From: Plazaster borealis
Lineage: Eukaryota > Echinodermata > Asteroidea > Forcipulatida > Labidiasteridae
Length of the DNA: 64,000 bases
Direction: 5' to 3'
NCBI GenBank assembly: GCA_021014325.1
Contig: CM037462.1
Coordinates: 8,972,501-9,036,500 of the forward strand
Under the pieces are notes generated by a model that was given only the letters and a program-made list of their open reading frames with translations, did no database searches and was not told where the DNA came from. The position numbers and the translations under genes were made by a program. Below, piece after piece: positions 10,701 to 22,200 of this stretch (positions within the stretch are counted from its first letter, which is position 1; the number at the start of each line of letters is the position of its first letter).

Positions 10701-11829
10701 GGTATCAGAAAGTTCACTTCGTACATACATTGCCAAATGAAGTCAACTTATGGACGACATTCATTTATACACCGAGTCGGAAACCAATAACCAATAAATC
10801 CGGGCGCATGCTCACTGTATGTCCGAGACTATGTAGTGGACGTATTTATAATTAGACAATCATGTTCCTTGCTCTATATTTATGGACAAACGGTGTATTT
10901 TTGGTTTTTATCGAAGCTTCAACCATGCTTCAACACAACATAGAGTACCTCCTTACTCTATGAACGCAACAATTACAACAGGACACTTTTCACAGGTTTG
11001 TGAACATTATATTCTTATCGAGAAACGTGCTCAGTACCGCAGATAGGGTATTCCGTCCTATATCGACAAAATGTACACAGTATTTAGATCATGAGATGTC
11101 TTCATTTTAACCGTAGCGTATATTGTACAACAATTAGTGATTTTTTTTCAACACACACACAAACAAATCAAATCCACATGTATGGCAAGAAATACATAAA
11201 ACTCACCAAGCAAGCTTCCGCTTTGTTTAAGTAAATCAGATGATGAAATGCAAGCCCAATCCAGGTCATGTCTCCTGTCAAAACCGGACAATAACTAACC
11301 CATGTTTCTTTCTTTCCATCTCTGCAGTTTGCTTGCGCAGAGCGCGCGTGGGGGAGGCGGCGCTCGGGAAACTTTCATATCAATACGCATTACAGTTATA
11401 ACATTTTTAGTTGCATAAAAAATACCACATGAATAACATCGAAAATTACTGGAAAATACTTCGAATAATTATTTTATGATTAGTGTTGTACCCTTTGTAT
11501 GTGAACAATTAAAAAGTTGAAAGATTGTACCATGGAGGATGTATTTTCTTCCTCCATGATTGTACTGAGAACTATTTTTGTTCGCCTGTTCTTTTTACTA
11601 CGGTCGAGTTTGCGCAACCACTAAGGTGAAGTGCGCCCTCTGTTGTTAAACCATGATCACTAAACCACATCATTATTGTCTGATTACAGATGCCCTGCCA
11701 TTAGGCCTAAATCCCAGTGTTTCAGTTGGAGAAACGGCTAACAGGGTGACTGTGATAACTGCAGGTGACAATGCGACGTTTGATATCCACGGCTTAACAC
11801 TGAAAGACGAAAAACCATATAACAATTAA
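4742..11829 (+). CDS. Roc-COR GTPase with a polytopic membrane domain inserted in the GTPase fold
   Basis: Coding exons: 4748-7348, 7494-7628, 8101-8319, 8656-8731, 11690-11829. These total 3171 nt (1056 residues plus stop), all with GT-AG junctions and matching phase. The acceptor at 4739-4741 lies six bases before the ATG, so an upstream 5' UTR exon is likely; the start has G at -3 and +4. Visible motifs: P-loop GDKGVGKSS (54-62), switch-like TEGIEI (81-86), basic linker (147-161), about ten hydrophobic segments (about 172-456), DxxG in WDNAGD (498-503), G4-like GTHRD (562-566), then a COR-like region (about 630-850). The C-terminal part has a Cys-rich CGPVCRVC and a Ser/Pro tail. Roc-COR proteins are GTP-dependent switches, often linked to immune, cytoskeletal or kinase signalling. 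The normal G1-G3 spacing is about 50-60 residues; here it is about 440. No LRR or kinase domain is visible. The specific function is unknown. Confidence 0.85.
8475..8590 (-). repeat. SINE tail fragment in intron 3 of the Roc-COR gene
   Basis: The stretch shares several blocks (ACTTTACAACAT, CCATTCCTCAAA, CCCAAGCTGCTTAAA) with the fuller tRNA-derived SINE at about 20400-20690, in the same relative order. It lacks the tRNA-like head. Confidence 0.7.
9000..9420. repeat. Two-copy degenerate direct repeat, period about 207 bp
   Basis: Blocks such as AGATTTCAAGCA and TATGGCATTA occur near 9100-9160 and again near 9296-9360, with similar sequence between. It lies in intron 4 of the Roc-COR gene, beside AAT repeats and a LINE remnant. 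Confidence 0.6.
9567..9845 (-). pseudogene. LINE reverse transcriptase C-terminal fragment
   Basis: The minus-strand translation carries the hallmark end of CR1/jockey-type LINE ORF2: RISYKICLLTYRALNGLAPG, LRSSRAPKLVVPRSK, then GDRAFATAAPRLWNVLPL and a final FKSQRK. Only about 90 residues of the RT thumb/C-terminus remain, and the catalytic domain is absent, as expected for a 5'-truncated insertion. AAT microsatellite units lie near 9408-9420, on the 3' side of the fragment. Confidence 0.8.
10140..10260 (+). repeat. Dispersed repeat, second copy at 30920-31030
   Basis: The blocks ACAGGCAGTCAAA, GGATAAAACTGGAATATT, GCAAGGAAAT and GAAAGCGCCCT recur in order at about 30940-31015. No ends or coding capacity are visible. 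Confidence 0.75.
10500..11640. other. Intron 4 of the Roc-COR gene, no gene seen
   Basis: No coding signal was found. The only notable spots are a GC-rich patch near 11330-11372 (GCGCAGAGCGCGCGTGGGGG) and a minus-strand CAGAGGGCGCAC motif near 11630, a weak partial match to the CTCF core. Confidence 0.4.
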
Positions 11830-12104
11830 CACAAAAGTTTAAAACCTTAAAGCTCAATTATTCATTGCGAAGTGTTGAGCAGAAATAATGAACGTTTACA
11901 CAACACTTTTGGCTGGTAACCAATTGTTCTTGCTAAGCAAGATTCTATTCTATGTCCTGATCAGATTTGGTGTCCTTTACAGCTTCATGTATATTATACA
12001 ACCACAACCAACCCAAACTAATTTAACCTTCTAATGTGGACACATATGGTGTTTTGTTTGTTCACCTGTTGATTAATAACTACAATGTTTTACTAATGTG
12101 TAAT

Positions 12105-12377
12105 GTTTTACTAATGCTGCAATGCAGAATGAAGAGATTCAATGTTTTTGATCACATGCCGGTTGTGTAAACAGGTTTTTTACTTGAAATGTTGTTTATG
12201 AAACTGCTGTTACACGGGTCGCCAACTGTTTCAGAAACGGCTACACGTTTAAAAGATATAACCGTGAATGCGCAGGCACCCTGTTTCGGATACACGGTTT
12301 AAGTGACAGATCTTACGGTTAAACGTTCACAATTGTATGGTTCGGATAAATGTTGAAAAATTCACTTGAAAAGTGCT
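12105..12377 (+). repeat. Left part of a dispersed repeat interrupted by a hAT element
   Basis: The blocks CAATGTTTTTGATCA and GTTTATGAAAC, and a nearby GTTACACG, recur at about 48960-49040. The same family continues after the hAT insertion, from about 13752. Confidence 0.65.
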
Positions 12378-12385
12378 GTGAAATG

Positions 12386-13743
12386 CAGCGGCGTAGCCAC
12401 GGGGGGGCCTGGGGGGGCACGTGCCCCCCCACAAATTTTCAGTGCCCCCCCAGGTGCCCCCCCATGAAAAAATTGCAATAGTGCCCACACAAAAAGAAAG
12501 TTAAAAGAATGAAAACAAAACATTACAAAACAAAATACATCTGCTATTTGTAGGCCTTCATTTACAATAAAGTAAAATTAACCTTTAGTCGTATACAAAG
12601 CCAATAATTATTGTTTAACTCATGCTGTGGGGATTGTCGCTATCATCACCGGAAGCGCGCGCCCACGTGTTGATCAATGCATTGCAGCGAAATGAACAGT
12701 TGGTGTGCTGCACGCTACGCTGGTAAACGATAACCAACGGTTCACGTGCATAAGCCGTTGGTAATTGCCAGCGTTGCGCGCTGCAAACCATTGATTACCT
12801 ACGGGTGCACCCCACTAAATATGGTGAAAACAGAGCGTCGAGCTCATGAATATTTTGTCGGCCCACAGATTTGAGAGCCCAATAAAAGGGGAAGAGTGTA
12901 AAAATGTTGCCCAATTGTAACCTGGGGGTTGTTGACTTTCAACTTGAGGTATTTTGGATGACATAGGCCCTGAAAAAATGGTCCTATTTGCCGAGACGTG
13001 TAGGGACATTTTTCAAGATTGATGCTCGGACGTTTGGAAAATTACACCGGTGTAGGGGTGTTTTTATTTGTAGGGAGAATAACTCGACGGGACCAGGGAC
13101 TCCCCATATTAAATTGAGCAGAGAATAAAAATTCAAGAGTCAATTAATACTGTAAAAAGCTGTGAGACTTTTAAGTATTTTTCGTGTATTTTTGAATATT
13201 TAGCCTTTTGCACTGAATGCTATGGGAGTGGAATTAGTGGGGTGCACCCCTACATGCCGGAGAGACCAAAAAGTCATGCTACACGCACGCGCACCGATGG
13301 TCCATATACACCAATGTTTTGTACACGAACCGTTGGTTATCGTTACCAGCGATTACGGCGGCGGCCATACTGCCTGCTACCGGAAGGCGAGGATTCTGAA
13401 AAACAGTGAGATTTTAACTTTTTTTTGAGGAGTGGATTTTCTGGACCCGCGCCGAGCTCACTGTGAGAACAAAAAACACGTAGAGCCTAATTTTCGCGAG
13501 ATCCGGTTTCAAAAGAGAACTCCAGGTGCATTTAAATGTGAAGGGCAACAAGTTTCTAATAGGATATTGTACATGGCCCTCTATATGAGGTTCGTGGAGA
13601 CGATAGCGGATCAAACCTCATAGTTCTAGGGCTAGGAGTACATGGCCCCCACCACTGACACACCCATTCTCCCTGTGCCCCCCCACTTGGAAGCAATGCC
13701 CCCCCTGTGCCCCCCCACCGAAAAATTCCTAGCTACGCCGCTG
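12386..13743. mobile_element. Non-autonomous hAT-type DNA transposon, 1358 bp
   Basis: The ends are CAGCGGCGTAGCCA on the left and TAGCTACGCCGCTG on the right, forming inverted termini of the CAGNGGCGTAG type known from hAT elements. They are flanked by an exact 8-bp duplication, GTGAAATG, at 12378-12385 and 13744-13751; 8-bp duplications are diagnostic of hAT. Subterminal G/C runs (GTGCCCCCCCA) occur at both ends. The longest open frame is under 70 codons, with no transposase. Inside is a second inverted repeat (12714-12751 against 13321-13352, around CGATAACCAACGGTTC) and another around GGTGCACCCC (12803 and 13235), so the interior may itself be a nested foldback element. Confidence 0.88.
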
Positions 13744-13751
13744 GTGAAATG

Positions 13752-14130
13752 CTGACCATAATAATTGCGATCACGATTTGCACAGCAAACGATCCCATGC
13801 CACACACACCCTTATCGTTTCCAATTTACAGGCTTAAGTCTTTGTTATTTCATTACTTTGCATGCGGCATTAGTTGCAAGAAACATTGAACGCTAGAGGG
13901 CGTTGCACAACAAATCGATTGCACATAATCGTTTATTATATTTTGCAGGCCGGGTGATTGCGCAAATTCAAAATGTTGCAGTGAAGACCCAATGTTTTTT
14001 ATCGTTTGAGTGGTTGTGTTAATGGGTTTTTTTGTTAATGAAACGCGTGTTACCAACCATTTAAGATACGGTTAAACAATTAGAAAAACAACTGTAAATG
14101 CTCTGGCTTTGTAAGCCTACGGTCACACGT
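13752..14130 (+). repeat. Right part of the interrupted dispersed repeat
   Basis: This resumes the repeat family broken by the hAT element. GCGATCACGAT, TTACAGGCTTAAGTCTTT and ATTGAACGCTAGAGG find counterparts near 48413-48540, and the AATGTTTTT block has a counterpart near 48962. The intact arrangement at 48 kb acts as the empty-site paralogue. Confidence 0.7.
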
Positions 14131-14286
14131 TTAACCATCCGATCAACCGGTTAAACATCTGCGTTATTACAGTTCGGATAAAATAATGTTAAAAAATCAA
14201 CCTCAAAAAGTGTCGCAAAATTTGTTAGTAAAAAATCAACCTCAAAAAGTGTCGCAAAATTGGACTATAATAAATGCGAACGGTTA

Positions 14287-14472
14287 AGCCCGGTTCATAC
14301 TTCCTGCGAATGCGAATTCGAATGCGAAGCGAATTTGACATGAATTTGACGTCACAAGTCTGTTTTCGCTGCGAATATTCGCAAAAGTTGAGCTTGGCTC
14401 AACTCTTGCGAATTATTTGTTGCGAATTTGTGACGTCAATATTCACTTCGCATTAGAAGTATGAACTGGGCT
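14287..14472. mobile_element. Foldback MITE with TTA flanks
   Basis: The termini AGCCCGGTTCATACTTC and GAAGTATGAACTGGGCT are near-perfect inverted repeats, flanked on both sides by TTA (14284-14286, 14473-14475), as in PIF/Harbinger-type insertions. The centre is a strong hairpin: ATTCGCAAAAGTTGAGC, a short loop, then GCTCAACTCTTGCGAAT. Almost the whole 186 bp can fold back. Confidence 0.8.
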
Positions 14473-14799
14473 TTACACATGTAACTGACCGTTTCAGAAA
14501 CGGTTACGGGTTTACTAAAAAATAACTGTAAATGCATGTAAAGCTAAATGCTGTTGTATTAAAATCGTAAATGTAACAATTTTTCTACCCTGAAATGGTA
14601 TTCTTGTTTTGGCTAAAACAGTACATTCATATATGAGATAAGTGTATTGTAATTTTTGCTCTTCACACCCCCAAATCCAGCACTGACCTTTTAGCCATGG
14701 AAAAGCTCATTTCTCTTTTCTACACCTAGCCCTTTCCTCAATCAATTCCTTTTATTGATTTATTGCAACCACCAGTAAGTTTTTTGCTACACGACAGTT

Positions 14800-16400
14800 T
14801 TCTGAAGTAATGCCTTTGCATAAAAAAACCTAAAACATCGTTTTCCGGCGAACGGGACCCAAGCGCAAACAATTCTACCACGCCGGCACATCGTCTCAGA
14901 ACACGGCGGTCTATTTTTCACGTCCACGCTGCACTGAAACCCGAATAACGATCTGATTTGAGCGGTCAGAAGACGCTGCGCTGGAGAGAGACAAAATAAT
15001 ATTATTCTCGAGTGAGCGAACGTAGACTTGTGTCAGTCGGCGTCAGGGATGATGACTCTATGTATATTCTACAAAAAACGCAATTGAACACGGGTCATAA
15101 AGGGTTTAGGACTTGATCGCGAGTTGCAAAAAGCAAAAAACTGCACCGTTAAACTCGTATAGCGCCCTCAATCGTTTAAAAATTGACACTTTTCGTATAT
15201 AAACACAAATTAAATTCTAGGCATTAGTACCCATGGCGTTAAATTTGCCTGAGAATTTGGGTTTTTTCTCGACTGACTATGTTTTAATAAGTTTTGATCC
15301 TTTTAAACTGACCGTCAATAAAATCTTTTCTTGTTTTAAGAAACATTTGTGTACTCTAGGACGTTAAATTTGAGCTTAATTGAAAAATTATGTTTCTAGA
15401 AGTCGGATTTGTTTTCACAATCCCCATGTGTTTGAACACGGGTGAAAACGCCCGATAAATTTCGTCATGATGACGTCGTTCTGCATTTTAGGCCGGCAAT
15501 TTCATCTACATTATCCCAGAAGTCTAAAACTGAAAAAAGTTTGACTATCGGGGGTATATTTTTTGAGATATGGCGGTAATAAGATTGGCTAATTAAATAT
15601 TCATGTCATTATAACTTAGTAAACTAATTAATTAACTGAAGCTAATTAGATTTTACAACAACTTCATGGCCCAAGCTTCAATATGATATAAGATTTAAGT
15701 CTTTCATATTCACTAAAAATGTTATTAGGAATAAACAAAATCGTGTTCAAATGCTATGGGGATTTAGGCAGATAGAAAGAATAATAATAAAAACAATAAA
15801 AATCTCGACGAAAACAAAACCTGTTCCGACTGTAGGTCGGAACAGCTAATAAGCGAGTATTATTAATACAAATTAGCGGGAGCATGATCAAGTTGGCAAG
15901 AGTACCAGTTGATAAAAGAAGTAGACTTGAAGTAGAGGTACGAGTTAACAAAAATAGTACTGTAACCTGTACATGTTTAAGAAGGGGGTGGAGAATTTGA
16001 CGGTGTGAAATGTGGCGAGGCGACAAACTCTGGTGAAGCACACAATTTTGAGTTTATTATTATAATATTAGGCTTTGTGAAAGGGCTATTGGGGAGGGGT
16101 GTGGGTCATGAAGTAGAAAAGTAGGTTTCAGATAGGAGAAAGAGGTTTTGAGATATAAATGTATATGCAGGGGACCGATACATTAACATTGTAGACATTC
16201 TTATGACAGTGACATTCCAGGAGGCCTATTATTTGTATTAGTCGTTTTTTCATTCTTTTTGGTGATACAATGAAGAAGCCTTCAAAAGTGGTTACCTGTA
16301 TGCTCGAAGATACCTGAGAAGAGAAGATGATAAAAAATATTAGGTTTAAGTTGGATGAAAACCCAAGACTGGGGGAAACCCAGTCCACATGCAAGACTCA
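14800..16400. other. Intergenic DNA, no gene seen
   Basis: Only short low-complexity open frames are present. A perfect 10-bp-stem hairpin (CTGTTCCGAC, loop TGTAG, GTCGGAACAG) sits at about 15819-15845. Nothing else could be assigned. Confidence 0.4.
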
Positions 16401-16450
16401 TCAGGTCCCAAGGATGGATTTGAACCAGAGTCTCTACAAAGTATACAGGG
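16400..16450 (-). repeat. tRNA-derived SINE fragment
   Basis: GGATTTGAACC at 16416-16426 is the reverse complement of a Pol III box B (GGTTCAAATCC). No box A is recognisable nearby, so this is a remnant rather than a tRNA gene. Confidence 0.45.
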
Positions 16451-16829
16451 AAGAAAATATTAAGCCAACCTGAATGCCCAACTATTAATACAAAACATTA
16501 TACAAATGTTATCAGAGTTTATCAAGAGAGCCATCTGTGAACAGATATTCCATGTAGAGATTTGTTTTTTAATTAGAGAGTAAGTAAGATTACCTATAAA
16601 GATACGTAATATCAACATATTGTACAGAGGTAGGCTATGGGTCATTCCATGTCAAATCATCCAAACAAAATGGAATTTTAACACTACCCTCTTCAAATTG
16701 GCTCATAATTGGTTTAATGGATAATTTGGGCTGAACAAGCTTAGGCCTAAATTTAAAGTTTTATCCCCTTGGCACCTACGGTTTTCATGCTACCACCAGT
16801 CGATTTTCAGTGATTTTGGCTGAAGAGGG

Positions 16830-16985
16830 CATGGTCAACTCTTTTCAAACTATGACCATATAGTCCTAACCAGTGGGCCAAATCTATGTACATGCCAGGC
16901 ACAGTGTAGGCCAACGAGCAACCTTCTTTTGACCTCTAGCTGAGGGCGCCCTACTCAAATGACATCTCATGCATTAAGGTCAACT
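16830..16985. repeat. Relative of the TAGACCT MITE
   Basis: The right half (CTTTTGACCTCTAGCTGAGGGCGCCCTACTC..., then CATGCATTAAGGTC) matches the right half of the MITE at 46494-46666. The left end is degenerate. Confidence 0.6.
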
Positions 16986-17622
16986 AAAAAAACACAACTT
17001 CACAATGAGAAAATACCAATCAATTGTCCAGCACTGTGTGGGGTTTAATTTGAATGTCATTATACATGTATCAAAATCATTCAATACAACGTGTTGAGGT
17101 TACGAGGAAGACCAGCATTGTGTTAAAACAAATTACAAACAATAAATGATTGATAAATGATGGCGCTGTCCAATTCAGTGACACTCCAAGACTGTGTTGA
17201 CTTGAAAAAAGTATAACGGTAAAATTATTATTACATGATTTATGGATGAGGTCCATGTCCATATGATGAGGTCCATATTCATATTGTGTCATATTGACAA
17301 GTTATTGGTGAATATAATTTGACCAGGAACCAACATGATTTTGTCAGTGGTTGTAACTGGGGTCATGAGACTAAGAATATTTTTTCACATTCTTGAGTAG
17401 TAACCCTTTTACAGTTATAACCATTCAATATCATCCACTGTGATTTTGAATTATATATAAACCAAGTCAGCCTGCAAAACCATATTATGTGGTGAATGTA
17501 TATATGTACACAAATGTATAAAGTTAGTCTTATGCACAGTCATGCCACCATATGTAACCTGTACAGTTAGTAGGGTAAAACACAAATAATATTCTTTATC
17601 CCTGATGCAAATTTAACATCTT

Positions 17623-18003
17623 TTAAAAGGTACTGGACACATTTGGTAAGTGTCAAAGACCAGTATTCTCACTTAGCGTATCCCAACATATGCATGAAAT
17701 AACAAACCTGTGAAAATTTGGGCTCAATTGTTCAACGAAGTTGCAAGAAAATAATGAAAGAAAAACACCCTTGTTGCACAAATTTGTGTGCTAGATGCCT
17801 GAAAAAGGCTTCAGGCCTGAAGTCTTTTTCAGATTCAATATTTTAGTGTAAAATTCCCTCTTTCTCAAAAACTACGTTACTTCAGAGGGAGTCGTTTCTC
17901 ACAATGTTTTATACTATCAACAGCTCTCCGTTGCTCGTTACCAAGTCAGTTTTTAAGCTAATATATATTTTGAGTAATTACCAAAAGTGTCCAGTGCCTT
18001 TAA
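17623..18003. mobile_element. TTAA-flanked MITE (family with GGTACTGGACAC termini)
   Basis: TTAA lies at both ends (17623-17626, 18000-18003). The inverted termini are AAGGTACTGGACACATTTGG and the complement of CCAAAAGTGTCCAGTGCCTT. TTAA duplication is characteristic of piggyBac-type transposition. The interior carries the box ATAACAAACCTGTGAAAATT, which recurs in other MITEs here. No coding capacity. Confidence 0.85.
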
Positions 18004-18063
18004 TCATTGCGATGACCACTGCTAATACTATAGGATTCAAACTGACCTTTAGCTACCGGGCAA

Positions 18064-18190
18064 GCTCAGTGCATGGTCTAGTGGTTAGACATCAGCTCTA
18101 GAATGGCAAAGGTCGTGGGTTCAATTCCCACACGAGTGATATGCCTTGGGAAAAGTACTAAGTATAAAGAGCTTGACACACCGGTGTAAG
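18064..18190 (+). repeat. tRNA-derived SINE head
   Basis: Good Pol III boxes: A, TGGTCTAGTGG (18074-18084); B, GGTTCAATTCC (18118-18128). The tRNA-like part does not close into a clean acceptor stem, and non-tRNA sequence follows, so it is called a SINE rather than a functional tRNA. Confidence 0.7.
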
Positions 18191-18662
18191 GTAAAACACA
18201 AATAATAGTTTCAGGTGGTTGGTCAACTTGTGGGTAATTGTTACCAAGAGTACAATTAATAAAGGAGAGCCAGACAATCCAATCCACCTTTACCATCCAG
18301 GTGTCATCTTTTTGTATCCGTCGTTCTTGTTCTTTGTGTGAAACAAAAGTTATAATACTCAATACATGAATAGGAGACCAGGCAAAATTTCCTATCAACC
18401 TTGCTTCGGTCACATTTATGTAGATAAAAGGAAAAACCAAGTTTGCCATGCAACTGTAACGTTGCAATGTTACATAACCTTGATTAATGTTCTGCCCTTC
18501 TTCCAATGGGGAAAGAAGAAGGGGAAAAAAGGGAGTTGAGTATTGCTTCAAATAATAGAGCCCTTCTATTATTGTAATTAAAATACTATTCACCCATAAC
18601 ACTACTGACATCATCAGCCACAATCAATCTTAATTGCACCATTTTTTTGGGAGTAAGATTCC

Positions 18663-19028
18663 CAGTGGCAAAACCAAGGTAAATTTGAGGGGTGGCACAA
18701 GGGGGTGCACTGGCACTTCTGGCCAAGTCAAACTGTAGTTTCCGTTTTCTTTACTCTTTAAACAAGCGCCTTCAACCCTCTTGTTATGCCTTTAACTATC
18801 TCTATAAGATGATCTGACATGGAGGTAAAAACACAATTGTCTGCGTGTAGATAGAAAAATAGTTTTAAAACAATGAAATTACCACATGAAATGTTATATT
18901 TTATTCCACTATTTTGTTAATCTGAAAGGTCCAGTTTTCAAATGGGAAGGCACCCAGGGTGCACGGACACCAACGGTGTTTTTTTTTTGGGGGGGCACGT
19001 GCCACCCCACCCCTTAGTTACGCCACTG
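18663..19028. mobile_element. Old hAT-type MITE
   Basis: It starts CAGTGGC and ends GTTACGCCACTG, hAT-like inverted termini related to the 12.4-kb element, with similar subterminal GGGGGGGCACGTGCC. The 8-bp flanks AAGATTCC and TTAATTCC match only partly, consistent with age. Confidence 0.65.
18900..18905 (-). terminator. Candidate ALG6 poly(A) signal
   Basis: AATAAA on the minus strand lies about 365 nt past the ALG6 stop codon. It falls within a MITE remnant; the true cleavage site is not established. Confidence 0.3.
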
Positions 19029-19268
19029 TTAATTCCCCATGTGTTACTATGAAGTGTACCTTTAAGGCGACGCACACACAGTTTAATGCAACTTGACTCC
19101 CAAAATGGCAGACAGTAGCTGCATGTAACCTCAGTGAAATACGATGTTGTATAAAACTGAAGGGTACAAAAGTATAATTACCATCAAGCCCGCCCTTCAT
19201 ATTAACGCAAAATTTTAGCACCATACTAGTTTCATTTTGAGTTGCATTTTAAGTATGTGCACACGTAA

Positions 19269-22200
19269 TCATTCCATGTGTGCTTTTCGAGTCTGTTTGC
19301 CCTTCTTCCCGGTACCCTGCAGCCTCTGATGGTGTCCTGCAGTGTTTGTTTTAAAGGCGTTCCCAAAGGTGACTTTGTCCGTTGGCGTTGTGAACTGCAA
19401 GTAGTGGAACACAAGAAGAAATGGCACGAAATGAGCGCAGGCATAGATGGAGATGAGGACGGCAAGTAGATCGGGAAATCTGTCCGGTGGTTTGATGGCA
19501 ACGCTCGCTAAGCTGAGGGCTACAGCTCCAGTCACCGATAACCAAAACTGAAAAAGGAAAAACAAACAACCACAGCTCACAGGGATGACAGTCATTTATG
19601 ACAACACCGACTTCGCTACATTGACCAGACACTCAACACTCCCATGGCCCAAGAAGTTTTCATGTTTGAAGAAACCAGAAGCCTTTTAGTACCTATTTCT
19701 AAATTTTCACCCTTCAAAAGTGCCTTGTGTCACCAAAATTGGCTTGTACGAAAATGTCCATAGCGGCCGCAAATGGACGCAACATTTGACTTACTTTAAT
19801 TAAACCAGATAGGCCAAAGTAAAGGTCATGTCCTGAACTAACATTTTCCAGTGTTTCACATGTTAGCCTAGTATCTCAATCTCTGATTTGCATTATTTTT
19901 CCCCAAACATAGTTAAACAAAATCAACAATCTGAAGTCAGGGAAAATCCTTACAAACCAAAGGCCTGTCAATGATATGATTTACAAATACTGTAGATGAA
20001 ATCAGCACTCATTTGTGTAGCAGTCCAGGAGCCGATTTCACAAAGCAATAAAATTCATCGCAAGACAAATTTTCAGTATCACCATAGTGATTTGTATTGT
20101 GACATCACACTTTACTAAGCAACTACGATTGATTTGCAGTTACGATCAATCTTAGATCTTTGTGAAATCGGCCCCTGTACTCTGCACAAATTAATCAATC
20201 ACTGATTTTATTTAACCTCTTCCTAGGAGTGTAGCAAACAGGGGGAATACGACGTACCCCACCCCCCCCCCCCCTTCAATAATTTTGCTCGGTCTTCATC
20301 TTGAACACATGAATAGAGCAAAAATAGAGCAAAAAGGCAAACTCATTTGTGTGGTTTAATAATTACAATACCCCTCTGGATACACTTTGACCTGGTATAA
20401 ATCATAATAATACTTGGTTCTTATACAGCGCACTTTACAACATTATTATCCCTGTTCATCGGGCGTACTTTTAGACCATTCCTCAAACTTTCTCAGCTCC
20501 CTTGGGAGCATACAAACCCAAGCTGCTTAAATTAGCGCTAATGGGTTAATCCAACATGATACTGATACGGTTCTACAATCAGGTCCCTACCTGAAAACCA
20601 CATAGTGCCCCCAATGGGATTCGAACCAGGGTCCTAGAGGTGGAAGGCTAGGAAGGATACCACTTCACCAACCCAACCGCCCATTTATAAGCTTACCAGA
20701 TTTCTATAATGGAAGGACTTTTCTTCAAAAGCTGTTCTGGCGACGATTAGGAACATCAGGCACAAGGTAAAGTACGGCAGAAACAGTTGGTCTTTGATGA
20801 GAAGGGGTAACATACTGCAGAAACAACATCAAGAGAGATCATAGTCAGTGGACATAGAGTGCCTCTACAAATCAGTTTCATTGTGTGTTAGTACAAATAA
20901 CCACAATGTTACTAGTTTAATGACACTTGTAACCCTTGCACTTTAGAATTTTCCAATGGAAGTGCCCTTTGCAAAATGAAAATTGGCCTTGCCCTTTCAA
21001 AGATGAAACTACAGGCCAGTACCAAAGCATTAATCTTCTTTAAAGGGAAAGTACATAATTGCTATTTGGACGAATGAATTGCAATCCTTTACCGTTTAGC
21101 AAAATAATGTTCAACAACAGCACAATCCACCTTCACAGTGAAAATTTTGTAAACTAAGAATCCCATGCATTGTTTTTATACATTGTATTGTTATTTTTAG
21201 GAGGAGTTCATTCATTCCTGTTGTCTTATTATAAGTAAACACATTACACAACAAATCCTGTAAATTGGTGGTCATAATTGGAGACAAAATTGATTATGAT
21301 TTGAGACAAAATTTATTTGGATTTTATAAAAATATAAATCATGCTTAGGGAGTGTTTCAAAAATGTGAATGCTAGGAGCGTTCTTATTGGATCAGTTAAA
21401 GATGGGCTCCAAGGTCAAATTCAGTTTTGTGATTCACCCATTTTCCAATACAGTCCTAGAATAACAAGTCTCAGAAAAACTGTTCTGTGACATCACATGT
21501 CAAACATACCATCTGTACATTTTTTGTACAGAAATCTTTTAGACTTTGACTGAATTTTGATGATATTCACAGGTTTGTTATTTCATGTATATGTTGGGTC
21601 ACATTAAGTGTGGATACTGGTCTTTGACAATATTAGCAAAGTTGGCTGCGTGCTTTAAAGTGATACCAACCTGAACGTTGAAATGAGCAGAAACCAGGTG
21701 CAGAGCAGAGGATGCCGATCAAGAAGACAACAGACAGGCCTGGAATATCAAACAAGAAATACAAGATGATCAAGTGGTTAGGCACAGCCCTTAAGGAAGC
21801 GAAAGTATATGTAGATATATATGTGACACTCCATGCTAAAACCAGACACTTCCTGCCAAACCTCAAAACTCAGTTTGTATATTTGCTCATCAAATAGTTG
21901 AGAATCAGAGCTTTCAAATAACACCTTAGAATTAGAAAGCCTATAAGGAAAGTATTCTCAACATACAGAGTGTGACATCACATCACACCAATATCATGGC
22001 TGACGTTTCAGTTGTATTCACTTTTTTGTATGCCATTTCGCTATTTCTGATTTTGGCATGAGGTAACGCAAAAGTGTTTTGTATAGACTGTGTGCACAGT
22101 TATTCAAAGGTAGGGTTATACTTTGGTGATGAACCAAAAAGAAATTGTGTTATTTGTTATAAAGATGGAATGGTAGTAAGCATCCTGCAAAATTATTTAA

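Noticed and set aside
15754..16041. Minus-strand Ser/Leu-rich frame
   Set aside because: Low complexity, in intergenic repeat-rich DNA with no conserved motif.
18065..18140. Functional tRNA gene
   Set aside because: There is no clean cloverleaf closure and the head is shared with other dispersed fragments, so it is a SINE.
18078..18623. 181-codon minus-strand open frame
   Set aside because: It overlaps a tRNA-derived SINE and ends in SINE-encoded peptide. No domain was recognised and no splice sites bracket it.
19351..19632. Other minus-strand frames over the last ALG6 exon
   Set aside because: They are shifted shadows of the exon that carries [12 protein letters not shown].
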